A stretch of 64,000 bases of DNA, taken from contig NW_022985441.1 of assembly GCF_010093595.1 (NCBI RefSeq), positions 1,357,838 through 1,421,837 of the forward strand. Direction: 5' to 3'. Under the pieces are notes generated by a model. It did no database searches. It saw only the letters and a program-made list of their open reading frames with translations, and was not told the DNA's origin. A program made the position numbers and the translations under genes. This document shows positions 20,751 through 33,269 of this stretch, one piece after another; position 1 is the stretch's first letter; the number at the start of each line of letters is the position of its first letter. Source of the DNA: Mytilinidion resinicola (taxonomy: Eukaryota; Ascomycota; Dothideomycetes; Mytilinidiales; Mytilinidiaceae).

Positions 20751-22083
20751 ATGTCGGAGCACATCGCCTGCATTCACTGTCCCCTCTGTGGCGCCTTCTT
20801 CGAGCGAATGACACTCGGACAACCGACGACTTGGAACCTCGCTTGGAATAGGGAACGCTCGTCAGACTGGCATGAGGAACTCCGTATTGGTCAGTACTAT
20901 GCCTTCTTAAACATTTGTATATGATTCCTTGCCGCTGTTATGGGCGCCCCGACACGCTCTCAAGAACTTGAATCAGACGAAGTTGATCATCGTAAACAGC
21001 CAGTGTATACAGACTTATGATGGCACACCATAATTTCTCTCAGTCTTAGTCAAAAGCGAGCTAACGATGACCTCTGTGGCTGCAGTGACATCTCGGAAGG
21101 GAACCGCTCCGTTCATTACCGGCGTTGGCTTCCTCTTGAAGGTCGCTCAACATACGGTCTTATTTGCGCCCCCTGATGCCGCAAACTGGAGAGACCTTGA
21201 TGATCGTGGGGTCGCCGATGGCCAGTTTTTAATACTACGCCCTGCCAGTTATGAGGCCTTTGCAGTCTTACAACTTTACGATTCCGCTTGGGCATTCCCT
21301 GTCCACAAAGCGTGCTGGAATCTACTGGAGTGTCGCACTTCAGTATCAGGTTACGACGGCTCCACTCTCGCACTAAGCCTCTTCAATTTCCTAATTTCTC
21401 TCGACATCCGTCCAGGACAACACATTGAGCCCACGTCCGTCTACGGTGTTGATACCAAATGCCTAGACGCGAGCCTAGCGTCGCCTAGAATGGCGACTAA
21501 ATGGAAGACTGTCCATGCGAACCCTTGCGAACTCTCCGTGTTAAACAACTTACCTCCAATCGACGATCTCATCAAAAAGTACGAGTCCGCAAGCTATCCA
21601 GGTTGGCGACGGGGGAGGTCTTCCACACATGGGCAACACACAACGAATGGTTCCTGGGATGCATTATACCACCTGCCTCCTGAGCTTCTTCATATGGTAC
21701 TACTCTTGTTGCCTTCAAAGGATGTGTGTGCACTCAGACTCGCTTCACGGGCTGTCGCAAACAACACACGGCCTCAAGAACTCCCACAAGCCTTCTGGCG
21801 AAGTAAATTTCTCCCCGAGTCCGAGATGGGGTTCGCTTACCCCGAGGGTGATGTACATCCTTCAGAGATCAACTGGTTTCACAGGTATCTGGCTGTGAAG
21901 AAGGCCTGTAATTCCCGAACTAAATACTATGCACTGAAGAACAGGCGAAGAATCTGGAGAATACTCACGGAAATCTCTGAAACCTTCGAAAAATGCAACA
22001 CTCGCCAGGGTGATCATATCGTCCTTCCTAATTTCGGATGGATTCCTCTGCCTCGATATCAGTCTCGAATTAGAAATACATGA
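20751..22083 (+). CDS. F-box protein
   Basis: Proposed exons 20751-20889 and 21086-22083 (378 residues). The ATG at 20751 has a good context (CACCATG). The N-terminal CIHCPLCG resembles the cysteine start of many dothideomycete F-box proteins. The large second exon holds VHKACWNLLE and then, near residues 245-285, the F-box LYHLPPELLHMVLLLLPSKD, followed by FWRSKFLPE, typical of this lineage-expanded family. F-box proteins link substrates to the SCF ubiquitin ligase through Skp1; no substrate can be inferred. The 196-nt intron is long for this genome, though donor (GTCAGT), branch (GCTAAC) and phase agree; it could be two introns around a small exon. Confidence 0.75.
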
Positions 22084-23192
22084 GCTAGCAGTTCTCTCAT
22101 ACGGACGCCTGGTGCTGTTACGGATAGCTAGCCTTGGTACACTGAGATCAAAGGTCCATACTCCCTATCTAGAATGCTTTCATTTGGAGTTAAGCCACTA
22201 ACAGAAGGAGATGGAAGCATTCCTATCTAAGTGAGCTCTAACTGTTTCGAAAACAGAAGCTAACGCACCACTGTAAATGTCTTGCATATCTCTGTTTTCT
22301 AATCTGTATTACGAATGGCGATCGAAAGAGCTGTCTATGGGATCGGTGCCGCGCTTGGGAGCAAGACTCTGCTTCCGCATCACTCAGTCGCTCGCGGAGA
22401 TGAAGAGGGTGATGTTGCCTTCTATGTACCATGCAATTAGAGATTCGAGGTTGTAGCTCTGAATCTTCCAATGTGCTCGCCAACGAAGACTTGCCTGCTT
22501 AACTGAGGTGAGGCGTTTCGCCCAGTCGCTTACAGCCAACCAGGGCGCGAGGCCCGCAACAACAGGCAGCCATACGTCCCAAGGCCCAGGTGACATGCAA
22601 GCTTAGAACCTCAGGTTGCAGATAAAACCGCCGGCTCTACCACCGTTTAACGCACCACCGTTTAATGCACCGCGGATTCTCCTAAAATAGACGCACCAGA
22701 CCGGGCTGTCACTATATTGAGATATATAGATTAGGCGTCCAGCTACGGCAGGGCTAGATGCATTTCTCGGTGGATCTGCAAGCCTTAAAAAGTCTCGGCC
22801 TAGCAGCTCTCAGTCTGCTCGTCTTGCTCCTCTTTCTCAAACTCTGACCTTGTTGTCGAACAGTGGTGCTTGATTGATCCAGCAGACCACGGCGATCCAG
22901 TCTACGCTCTGCCATTCAAGGCTAGCTTCTTCACATAACCAGCCCAGGCGAAACACTATCTGCCTCGCGAGGGTCCATCGCGTGCGCTCAAGGTATGTAT
23001 ATCGATGTCGGATGACGCCGTCTAGAGTGGCCTGGCAAATCATATCAGATCAGAATAACACACTGACGTCTGATTCAGGATCTGGAGCTACTGTGTCAAA
23101 GTGCTGTTGACAGCGGCAAGAGAGCATTTACGCCTCGGAAACCCAGCAGCCACGTTGAGATCCAAAGTATACAGTCTCCCTTCCCGAGGATC
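22084..23192. other. intergenic between two F-box genes, no gene seen
   Basis: Small ORFs only. A direct repeat of the 14-mer CACCGTTTAACGCA / CACCGTTTAATGCA lies near 22640-22670; the single difference is C to T. Confidence 0.55.
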
Positions 23193-24272
23193 ATGCTCTT
23201 CTTCAAGCGCCACAAACCGCCTCCCGGTCCACCAACTGATCCGCTCAGCAAATTACCTACAGAGCTCCTCCAGAACATATCCTCTCTCCTCCCACTCTCC
23301 TCTCGTGCTGCCCTCTCTTTGACGAGCAAGACGATTCGCACCATCGTTGGGCCCGAATACGAACAGCTATCGAGCTCCGTTGCAGAACGCAGCGACTTTC
23401 TCGCGCTGATCGAGCCAGACTTCCGCCACCACTTCCTTTGTCGCATGTGTGGTGCGTTGCATACTTGCAAACGCTTCGACCAATATGATGCACTTAACAG
23501 AGGACCATGGCCCTCAACCTGTTACAAAAATATCACTGCCCAGCGCTTTGGCTCCGGCTTCACGCTCCACTTCCACCACCTGTACCTCGTCATGCAGAAG
23601 CACCGACTCGGCTCCCCTCACGGCATTGGCACCTATCGCCTTGAGACATCGCTCACAAGCTCCATAGACCTGAACTGCAAATACAATACGAGGACTTCTG
23701 CGGCCATCACGGCTGCAGGAGAGCTGATTCTGCGGGCGGAGTACACATTTTGGCGTCCGAAGCCGAAGAAGCCGAATTGGCGGGAGGGCGACATCACGAC
23801 TGTGTATGGGAGCAAGATCTGCCCGCACCTGTCTGTGTATGAGCTTCGAGCGCAGAACGGGATTCTGAGTGACACTATCAAGTGCCTCATCAAACACGGG
23901 GATGATGGTAATGCGCGGAATGACTGCTCTGAGTGTAATGGGATTAAGCGCTGTTTGTACTGCCCGACCGAATTCGAGGCCAGCTTTATGGAAAGCAAAA
24001 AGAACGGCCTCCAAGTGCGGATCATGGCATGGACGAATCTAGGGAGAGGGATGAGAGCGGATGACCGCAACTGGGTGGCGGTCAGTACGTCGAGAAAGGC
24101 TAGGGCGGTTCGGAGATCGCCCGCCTGGTTTTGGCAGGAGGGGAGGCTTAAGGATGATTATGAGGCCGCGCTGACTGACAAAAAGAAGATAAAAAGGATG
24201 GCAAGAGAGGAGCGGGAGCGGCGCCGGGTGCCCTGTGTGGAAACGGTGATTTATCAGGCGGAGAGATCCTGA
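23193..24272 (+). CDS. F-box protein, single exon
   Basis: 359 residues without intron. The F-box is at the extreme N-terminus (DPLSKLPTELLQNISSLLPL, residues 17-36), followed by RAALSLTSKTIRTIVG. A Cys pair region HHFLCRMCGALHTCKRF follows, and two more pairs (ECNGIKRCLYCPTEFE) near residues 248-263 may bind zinc. The C-terminus is strongly basic with a helix rich in Lys, Arg and Glu (DKKKIKRMAREERERRR). This differs from its neighbour, where the F-box is central, so the pair is not a simple tandem duplication. Target unknown. Confidence 0.85.
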   Translation: MLFFKRHKPPPGPPTDPLSKLPTELLQNISSLLPLSSRAALSLTSKTIRTIVGPEYEQLSSSVAERSDFLALIEPDFRHHFLCRMCGALHTCKRFDQYDALNRGPWPSTCYKNITAQRFGSGFTLHFHHLYLVMQKHRLGSPHGIGTYRLETSLTSSIDLNCKYNTRTSAAITAAGELILRAEYTFWRPKPKKPNWREGDITTVYGSKICPHLSVYELRAQNGILSDTIKCLIKHGDDGNARNDCSECNGIKRCLYCPTEFEASFMESKKNGLQVRIMAWTNLGRGMRADDRNWVAVSTSRKARAVRRSPAWFWQEGRLKDDYEAALTDKKKIKRMAREERERRRVPCVETVIYQAERS

Positions 24273-24830
24273 CGCTATAGACCCTCGTCGTCTCGCTCTA
24301 TTTTTCTGGTGTATTAGTTCGGAAAACTACGGCGACTTCTCACTCCTCGGGGCCAGATCCGGGGACAATCTCGAAGCTTTCGATGGATCAGGAAATTGGC
24401 TGAGCCACTGCAGGAGATTGCGTGCAGCAGTCAACCTCGGCACCATACCAGAGTTGGATGGATAGTCACAGACCAAACTTCCATCTCTCTATGATTCTAG
24501 ACAGATAGCCATTGGAAGGTTATATCTGTTGAGAATTTCGAACCTAGGGGGCTGTTGTGATATTAGTACATGGATCGTTTCTGGATAGGAGTCTTAGATT
24601 ACGACACGTCATGAGAGCTAGTCCACCGATCGAAGACGACTACTTGAGATGTCGCTATTTCGATGAACTATTTCTTATGTGTCATGCCTGATAGCTCTCC
24701 AACTTTTCGTTAACCACACCTATCTCGCACGATTGAAAGTGCATCAATCGTCATCAAAAGCATATGTTCCTCCAGAATTGATAGGGACTGTGATCTCATT
24801 TTCATCATTATTCTTCGATCGATCTAAAGC
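24273..24830. other. intergenic between convergent genes, no gene seen
   Basis: AT-richer 3' flanks of the F-box gene (+) and the alcohol dehydrogenase (-). Nothing else recognised. Confidence 0.6.
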
Positions 24831-25960
24831 TTAGGTCTCCATAACAGCCTTATATCTCAGCTCCCCTTTCTCCATCTTCGCCTTGGCCTCCGCAAGACCC
24901 TCAAGCGTCAGCGGGAACTTCTCAATCACCGGCCTGATCCCATGCAGCACCGCAAAGTCCAGCATCTGCCGGAACTCGACGCGCGAACCGACCGTGCTCC
25001 CAACAAAATTGAGAGACTTGACCACAAACGGAATGATGGGGATCTCCAGATTGCCGAACGAAATCGTCAGGGGGTAGACGCTCCCATAGGGCGCCATGAG
25101 TCCAATATACCTGTCAAATCGTTAGTAAATCGCCTCAGATCCCTCCCAAACCAACCCGAAAACACTCACTGTTTCCAATCTGGCACAGCACTCGTCGTAA
25201 CAACCAAATGATCCAACAGTCCCCCCTTAAGCTCTGCAGCTAGATCCGTCTTCCCCTTAGTAGCCACAAACTCCTTCGCCCCAAACTTAATCGCCTCACT
25301 CTTCTTCTCCTCCGTGCCAGAAAACGCCACAACATCGGCTCCCATCGCCGCCGCGAATTGGATCGCCAGATGCCCCAGCGCCCCGATCCCCACGACCCCG
25401 ACCCGCTGCCCGGGCTTGACGTTGCGGATGAGCGGTGTGTACACCGTGATCCCCGCGCACATCAGCGGCGCGGCGTCGGCCGTGCTCAGCGCGTCGGGGA
25501 TGGGGTGGAGGAAGTCAGCTTTCCAGACGGCGTGGGTCGCGAAGCCGCCCTGGTCGAGCTCGTGGTCGCCGAAGGCGTGCGGGTCTACTCTGCAGTGCGG
25601 GCCGTCGCCGCGGAGGCACTCGGGGCAGGCGCCGCAGGAGTCGTGGTGCCAGCCGAAGCCGACGCGGGCGCCGCTGCGAGGGAGTAATTAGTGAGTGGAA
25701 GGGAAAGTTTGCGCTGGAGGGGAGATGGGTGAAGTATACACTTTCAAGTGCTTCACGTCTGGGCCGAGTTCCTCGACGATGCCGGCGCCCTCGTGGCCGA
25801 TCACTTGGTCGCTGTGGAGATAGTGCAGGTCGGTGCCGCAGAGGGAGGCGTGGTGGATTTTGATGAGGACTTGGCCTTCTTGGAGAGGTGCTCCGGGAGT
25901 TATGCTCTGTACGAGTTGGCCGCTTGCGGAGCCTTTGAAGACGGTGATGTCGGATGGCAT
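24831..25960 (-). CDS. zinc-dependent alcohol dehydrogenase (MDR superfamily)
   Basis: Exons 25740-25960, 25170-25673 and 24831-25110; 334 residues; introns 66 and 59 nt. The donor of intron 1 was chosen as GTATAC, two bases downstream of an alternative GT, because only this phase gives HLKVGARVGFGWHH. Catalytic zinc ligands are the Cys in ASLCGTDLHYL and the His in GHEGAGIVEELG. The structural zinc site is CGACPECLRGDGPHC (four Cys). The Rossmann motif GIGALGHLAIQFAAAMGADV follows near residue 175 and indicates NAD(P)H binding. It is somewhat short and matches the class of fungal ADHs with broad specificity (primary alcohols, aldehydes). Substrate and cofactor preference not determined. Confidence 0.92.
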
Positions 25961-27703
25961 GGTTATATCTTGGAGTTTGATGGTAGAGAAATAGAGTGTG
26001 GTTGATGTGTAGATGGAGTGCGGTTGTTGTGAGTGTAGAGATGAAGTGAGGTTTATGTGGCTTGAGAGATGACTTTGAGAACCTCCTGACCTCCTTTATA
26101 TATGAGGTTGGTATAACACGTTCCTTTGTTCGACTTCAGCTAATGTGCTACCGAAACCTCAATCTGGAAATATTGAAACAGTAACTATCGTCGCTTACCT
26201 GATTGAGGAGTATGCAAGTAATCAAGCCGCCCTATGCGCATCCTGGTTAGTGGTTAAAGAGGGCGTTTGGGATAGTATCGGAGATAATTGGGCTTGTGCT
26301 ATGAAGTGGCTAGAAAGGGTGAGCTAATAACCATTTTGTGAACACGGAGTTATCGCTGTTGGAGAACCTTCTACTGTACTAGTTTTGTCACTGGAATGGA
26401 TGGAATAACGTTACGTGATGGCGGCGTGTTTAGTAAGCGTTCACTGGTTGCACAATGGAATTAGTAAGAGGTTGCACCCCTCTTTACGGCCGTACCACTT
26501 CGAAAACTACCCAGACTGTAGTTTTAGATGCCAAAGAGCCAACATTTGTGGAGGTATTCGAGAATATCATTCCGAAAATGTAGGTAAAAGCTGACTGTGG
26601 AGGGGTGAGTAAAGAACGAAATGGTAGTCACGCTGAAAATAGAGCGTTTGTTGCAGTTGGTCACTTTCTTGTATAATCTTCAACCTTGCTCTAAATCATG
26701 CTTCTTGAATCTAGCTATTTTCTATAGTTTAAGTCAGGAGCTTGAACCCTCTACCTTTCCTTGCGACACTGAAATCTTCCTCGCCCCAGATCTTTCGGAA
26801 GGCTTTGTACTAATCTTTTCAATTATACGCTGTCGTTATTTCGACATGATGGCCTATAGTGAGTCGTAGCATGCGAAGCCTTGTTCTGCAGCATATTTCA
26901 TGCCATCACCCTTTCCCCCGATATTTGCTAGAATCGCCCTTCTAAACTTAGGTCAATCCTAATGTAACTAAGGAAAGCCTTCAACTTCGCTGGCTTTAGA
27001 GTGCAAGCTCTCGGACTGATGTTATTATCAACGTCCCGCTGTCTTCAACTTTCACTAACCACACCCCTTTTGCGTTCCAACAATTTTCACCCTCTTTTGT
27101 GTGTACATATATACTAGCTGACTGATCATTTTGCTCCTTCGATCGATCTTCCGTCACAGTAAACCTGGCTCTTGTCCAGAAACAAATGTTAGGGTAACTC
27201 TGTGCGTTACTGCAGAGTTCGTTGTGGCTGGGTGGACATTGAAGTTGATGCTTGTGTATGGTGTTGTTGTAGAAGACAGCAATTGTGAAGCGACATGATG
27301 CCTGGGACTGGATGTTTAATCGCATTCTAAGTTAGTCAATAAACTTCACGGTCAGTTTTGAAGTCCTTGGACGAAGCGTTGATTCATGCTGGCTCTCCGA
27401 GGTTGAACGTACCTAGCCACGCGGGGCATGGAAAAGGTGGCACTCCAATTCTACAGCAAGCTGTCTCGTGTGCCACTCTTTTCACGCCTAGCGTGCTAGA
27501 TAGTTAGTTTAGAATGAGTTTCGTATCAATAGGATCGTAGCTGTCTACGCTTCCACATGCGTCCTAGCGTATAATTGTGGACCAGGCATCACGTGATTAC
27601 TGCGCCGATTGGTGCAATCCCTGGCCAAAGATATTGTACTGTCGAAGCACCTGCATCATCAAAACACCTTTGGTCGCCACCCGCATCACACAACTCCTCC
27701 ACA
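25961..27703. other. 1.7-kb divergent intergenic region, no gene seen
   Basis: Upstream of the alcohol dehydrogenase (-) and of the stomatin-like gene (+). It is AT-richer than its surroundings with short ORFs only; no RNA gene recognised. Confidence 0.55.
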
Positions 27704-29051
27704 ATGGCGCTGAACGCGCGCTTCGTCAATTCGGCCATGCCGGCCGCTTTGCGATCATCTCACAGTCGCATATTATCACCGCGGACATCGACCATCGCTG
27801 CCCTCTCCGCCTTCAACAGCTCCTGTCAACCCATTCGTCACTTCTCCCAAACACCATCGCACTCTGCTCAAGGACCCGGCAGTGGCCTTTTCTCCCTTGC
27901 CGGTGGAATAGGTGGTCCTAGCTCTCCGACCTCATATTTCCAGCGCCAAAGCCTTCCAGCCAATACGATTATCCGCTTTGTGCCGCAACAAACAGCATGG
28001 ATCGTGGAACGCATGGGGAAGTTCAACCGGATATTGGAGCCTGGTCTGGCTATCTTGATCCCATTCCTGGATCGGATAGCATACGTTAAGAGCTTGAAGG
28101 AGGCTGCCATTGAGATACCAAGTCAGAGCGCCATTACTGCGGACAACGTAACGTTGGAGCTTGATGGAGTGTTATATACGCGGGTTTTCGATGCGTACAA
28201 AGCCAGGTATGTAAATACAACGGATTAGATTAGCTGAAACCTATCTCTAATTAATACAACGTAGCTATGGAGTAGAAGATGCCGAATACGCGATTTCACA
28301 GCTCGCTCAAACAACGATGCGCTCCGAAATTGGCCGGCTTTCCCTCGACCACGTTCTCAAGGAGCGTGCGAACCTGAACACGAACATCACCGCCGCCATC
28401 AACGAGGCTGCCCAGGACTGGGGCGTCACCTGTCTGCGTTACGAAATCCGAGACATTCATGCGCCCGCTCCCGTCGTCGAAGCTATGCATCGACAAGTCA
28501 CTGCTGAGCGCAGCAAGCGTGCTGAGATTCTCGAGTCGGAAGGTCAAAGGCAGAGCGCCATCAACATCGCCGAAGGTCGGAAGCAGAGTGTCATTCTGGC
28601 GTCCGAGGCGCTCAAGGCGGAGCAAATTAACATGGCGAATGGTGAAGCGGAGGCAATCCTCGTTAAGGCTACGGCAACGGCTGCTGGTATTGATGCTGTG
28701 GGCAAGTCCATTGCACAAGGCAAAGAGGCGGCGCAAGGGGCGATTAGCTTGAGCGTGGCAGAGAAATATGTCGACGCCTTCGGCAAGTTGGCGAAGGAGG
28801 GAACGTCTATCATTGTTCCAGGCAACATGGGAGATATTGGTGGTATGATCGCAAGTGCTATGGCGGTTTACGGGAATGTCAGCGGTGGGCAGGCGAAGGC
28901 TCTGAATGCGAAAACGGTGGGTGGTAATCAATCGCCGACCGCTCAAAGGATACAAGAACTGGAAGATGAGCTGGAGAACGTCCAGATGCACACGGACGAT
29001 ATCTCGAAGTCTGTGTTGGAGAGCTTCGATAAGACGACAGCAAAGCGGTAA
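27704..29051 (+). CDS. SLP2: stomatin-like protein 2, mitochondrial SPFH/prohibitin-domain protein
   Basis: Exons 27704-28206 and 28265-29051; 429 residues; the 58-nt intron splits a Ser codon (AG|C). Residues 1-60 form a Ser/Arg/Ala-rich presequence expected of a mitochondrial protein. The SPFH domain starts at IIRFVPQQTAWIVERMGKF and continues through YGVEDAEYAISQLAQTTMR and IRDIHAPAPVVEAMHRQ. It is followed by the helical, Ala/Glu-rich segment AERSKRAEILESEGQRQSAI and a hydrophobic Gly-rich stretch. SLP-2 proteins form oligomers at the mitochondrial inner membrane, bind cardiolipin and organise proteases (family knowledge). The C-terminal ~60 residues are acidic and predicted disordered. 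Confidence 0.93.
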
Positions 29052-29400
29052 AAGGTGGCTTGATGGATGCGCGTGTATTAGGATACCTTGTATGATTAGC
29101 AAAACAGCGCCCCTCGAGTCGGGTTCACTATGGAGTCTGTAAAAATTAGCCATTGGAACGATCACTTGCGTCCAACATCGAATCTTGTGATATCTGAACT
29201 GGTGAATCTGGACCCTGGCCCATGAACTGTGAATGTTGAAAGGGCTTGGCGATGACACACTCGGGACCACGCCGGGGCCTCGGAGCTTCTTCAATGAACG
29301 CGTCGAAACACGTCTACTGCTCCCACACTTTCACTCACCACCAACCTCCGTAGAGCCATGACCACATGCAGCTTCCGTATCTATTGCATGCTAGTTTACT
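29052..29400. other. short intergenic region, no gene seen
   Basis: About 350 bp between the stomatin-like gene and SLD3 on the same strand. It must contain the terminator of one and the promoter of the other; no motif stands out. Confidence 0.5.
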
Positions 29401-32271
29401 ATGTCCCACGCTCGGCCTGAAGTACCCTCGAATGCCTCGGGATTGTCTTCACGACGCGCTAGTCAATCTACAGTAGAAACTTCGAATAAGAGGAAGAGAG
29501 ACAGCACTACTGGCGTACAGTCGGTACCAAGACCGTTTTTAATACGGGTAAGCATGTCGTAAACTCCCCGCATCGTTCAATGCGTATACTGACTCTTAAT
29601 CGAGCCGTATCCTAAATCGATATACGACAAACCTACTATCTTCACACCCCTCCACCTAATTCCACGATCCCAGTTACCGCTCACGTATCTCGACACTTCA
29701 GTAACTACCAATCCGTCGAATCGACTGTTCTCTTCCCACATTGACGTCCTCGAACAAGACCATGTCGAAGCGCATCAGGAACCAGAAGCGCCAAAGATCC
29801 TCATCACTCGAAATGAGGCCGACAAGGCTTTGTACGCGGTGGAACGCATCCAGGAAAGCGTGTACGGACTGTGTAAATTGGCTGCCTGGCTGAAAGAGAA
29901 GGATGTATCAGACGCGTGGGATTCGAACAAGAACATTATATCATCGACGCGGCGGGAGGTCGGTAATACCCAGAGCGGGAAAGAATGGTGGCACGCTGCA
30001 GCTATTGAAAGACACGTAGAGCCGGTATCAGAAGAAAGAGCTCCCAAACGGCTTCGTATGTCGATGCTTCGTCCCAATCCCTTGAGTTTGGAGGCCACGC
30101 AACCAGGACCGACGGTCAATAGCCCCATAATCCCGGAAGCCGCACAGGATGTCACTATGGACGCTCCTGACATAGCAGCGGAGGAGCTACTATCCGCACA
30201 ACAGATTTTCGAGAACCTAGTTGCACAATATCTGGACGCGCTGTATTTGTCGAAGACGTCTTTGGCGTATTTTGCAAAGGGTCCGATGTCTCGAGCCCGC
30301 GCTGCTGTTACCTCCGCTGAGGACTCTTCCTTTACGATACACAAATTTACGAGTTTTCTACGATCTAGTATTCTGAGTCATTCCGCCATGGATAGGAAGT
30401 ACCGCGAAAAGCTCTCGGAAGTGGTCAAATCCATACCGCCAGGATCCTTCTCAGACGATGAGAACAGCACCACGAAACCCAGAAAGGGCAAAGCAAAGAA
30501 GGTGAAACTTAGTAGAGATGGGATGTATCCTCGAGAAGACGAGTATGTAAAAAAATGGTGGATTTCAGACAGTTCGAGTCCACCCAGATATGGAGAAGTG
30601 ACGTTGGACCAGCGCCTAAAGAAGCGGGTTGGAGACCTTCGAATTCGAGAAACACTAGCACAGTTGATTTTCATGTTGGAGATCCTGGCATTAGAAGCAT
30701 TGCCCACGTACAAGGAACCTGCAGTAACTGATGAGGCGATCGATGGCGAGACTCAAACCCAGCAGGAGTCTCAAGCAAAACCGAAGAAAAAGAGACAAAA
30801 GAAAGTCCAGGATATCAAGCTTCTTATTGATTTACTTCTGGACAAGTTGTGCATCTGGCAGTCTGTGGAGCAAGATGAAGACGTTTCATACCAAGCCAAA
30901 GGTTCTAAGTCTGGAGATGCGTTGGATGCGAATTCTAGCAAGTCGGCAAATGGCGATCGACTTCGAAGCTTTTGTGTAGAAGTAATAGTGCCATTGTAAG
31001 TCCCCTAATCGAACTGCTCTAGCCCTTGCTTACATCTCTGTAGCTACATGAGCAGACTTCCAGAACAAGCTGCAGCTATTAACAAAAGACTCGGCGGACC
31101 TGTTGCTGCTTCACCCGCGAAGAGGAAATCCACCAAACCGCCTACGACGTCTCGAAAGTCTGGGGAGCCAAACGAGCCAGAGCCAAAGAAACGACGAACC
31201 CTCGGAAGGGTCGTAACAGAAACTATCAAGCAGCTCGCACAACGGACAACACCGTCCCTCCACCGCTCATTCACAGACTCCGCACTCTTGCCAGGTCTCA
31301 AACGCGAAGCAAGTGAAGTTCCTCTTTCTGCTATACCCTTCCAGCGCAGTCCGTCGACGGCGTCGAATCGTCAAGCCCTATCGCAGTTCAATCGCTTGAG
31401 TAAGCGCGAAGTTGATCTTACGACGAAGTCAGCGACGGCTTTAGCTAAGATTAGCCGGCAAAAGAGGGTGGAGGAGGAGCTTAAGGATGCGATTTCTACA
31501 TTGAAGAAGCCGCAACGTGGTTTGGCGGTTGGCGGATACGTGGAGGATGCGGAGAAGAGGGGCCTGGGATCCGCCAACCGATCGAGGAAATCTGCGAATC
31601 CTACTAGAAAGGTCTTACAGAACGTCCAAGTCACGGCGACACCCCGACGTGTTCGAAAAACGAAAGACATTGCCCAGACCCCGTTCAGAAGCGGTGGTTT
31701 TGACGATCTACCACCAAGCTCCTCTACCTCCTGTATCCCATCCTCCGCCGTTCGCCCTCCTGCTTCCGTCATTCCAGGAACTGAGATCCGACGTACCGCT
31801 CCTGGTGCGAGTCATGGGATAGCCGAGACACCATCGAGGGGACCGGGCAGGAAATCAGTATCTTTCTTCAACACCGATTCACAAGCACAGAAAGCCCCGC
31901 CAGAATTCAGACTCCCAGTGCCTATTTTCGAGAACAAGAGTCTAGTGGACGGTGTTATTCCGCACACGCCGTCGAAATCGAGGATGCGGAGAATGGGAAT
32001 CGAAACCGAGAGTTCGGAGCCGGCTACGATCTTGTCAACACCCTTTAAACCGTCTGGGACGAATGGATTGAATGTTTCGAGACCGGAGGCGATTGTTTTT
32101 AGTACGCCTGTGAGAAAGCCGACTTTAGAGAATGCTGCCTCCGCTCTTGATGAGACGGTTCCAACAGTGGAGGCGTTAGGCGGTGGTGGTGGGGCGGCTG
32201 GCATGGTTGCAGATAAGGAGAAGTCGATATATGATGTTTTGGGATGGGATGATGATGACGACTTGTTATGA
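29401..32271 (+). CDS. SLD3: DNA replication regulator Sld3
   Basis: Exons 29401-29547, 29605-30995 and 31044-32271; 921 residues. The Sld3 core (Pfam SLD3 / Treslin-related) is recognisable from SIYDKPTIFTPLHLIPRSQL through EEYVKKWW-like DEYVKKWWISD, RIRETLAQLIFMLEILALEAL and VQDIKLLIDLLLDKLCIWQS. The C-terminal third is disordered and rich in Ser/Thr-Pro sites (SKSRMRRMG, STPFKPS, STPVRKP), as expected for a CDK-regulated protein that docks Dpb11 after phosphorylation. It ends in an acidic tail, IYDVLGWDDDDDLL. Sld3 brings Cdc45 to the loaded MCM helicase, one of the steps starting replication. The start at 29401 gives a basic N-terminus (NKRKRD); an alternative ATG is not in frame. Confidence 0.88.
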
Positions 32272-33269
32272 TTGGGCTTTTAAACACGTTGCATGTGCGA
32301 GCGGTTGAGCATTTAGCATTTGATGGCGTTTGGGTTTTGGGGAATGCATAGCGTGGCATGAAAGGCTGGTAGCCTGCATTCGAGGACATCTGGGTTGGTT
32401 CCACGGAGATTCGGACTGGAAGCTGCATCTGCATAGTATGGGCCAAGGATATACATATAGAGTATATACGATTATGAAACGAGCGTTATTCACATACCAC
32501 ACCTTTTCCTACGGTGTATCTCATGCCTTCTCTATCGCAAAGCGAAAATCCATGAATCAAATGCCATCCGTAGCTTTTCTCGTCATCCTTTTTACTGACA
32601 GCCGATTCAGACCCTCTAATTTTCTCCTTTGGAAACTGCCTCGGAAACTACGCCTCTGGCGGTCGGTTCTAGTAGCGATGTCGCAGGAGTGAGGCACTCC
32701 TTGACCCATGAAGCACAAGAGATTTATTCGTCGTTTGCCGACGGGCTGGTTTGGAGTAAGGTTTCGATGTCTTTTGTCAGAAGCGTAATATCGGCCGGAA
32801 TTTGATGTCTTTTGACGCCGATTCAGATCACGCCCTCTAGTCAAGACATTCAAGGCAAGCGGATAGTCACTCACTAGAGCCGTCCCGCCGCACTTAGAAC
32901 TCAGCGCTTTGAGGCTTGCGAAGCTTTACTCTGCTTGGCGCGAAAGTCGTTCCACAAGAATGGAGCATCACTCCTCGCGCTGGTAGCTTATAAGATCTCC
33001 CAAGGTTGGGTAGTGCGCGGGAGATAGTGTATAGGCTTTGGTAGGCATGTCAGGATGAGGACGAACCATGGTATTGCTTGGAGAAGATCGGAGTTGAGTA
33101 TGTGGAATCATGATGGATTATTGGACAAAGTGATCGATTCTTGTAACTCATCTAGACTACTATACAAAGGGAACCATATATACCCAATCTAATTATTATG
33201 TTGTAAGAAACACCGAAACTCCGGAAGCCCAGAACGTCACTTCTTTTCCAATCCAGCCCATCGACTCTC
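32272..33269. other. intergenic between convergent genes, no gene seen
   Basis: 3' flanks of SLD3 (+) and the RTA1-family gene (-). Short ORFs only. Confidence 0.6.

Noticed and set aside
28296..29294. 332-codon frame on the minus strand
   Set aside because: It lies antisense to the well-supported stomatin-like exon and has no recognisable domain; an antiphase shadow of biased codon use.
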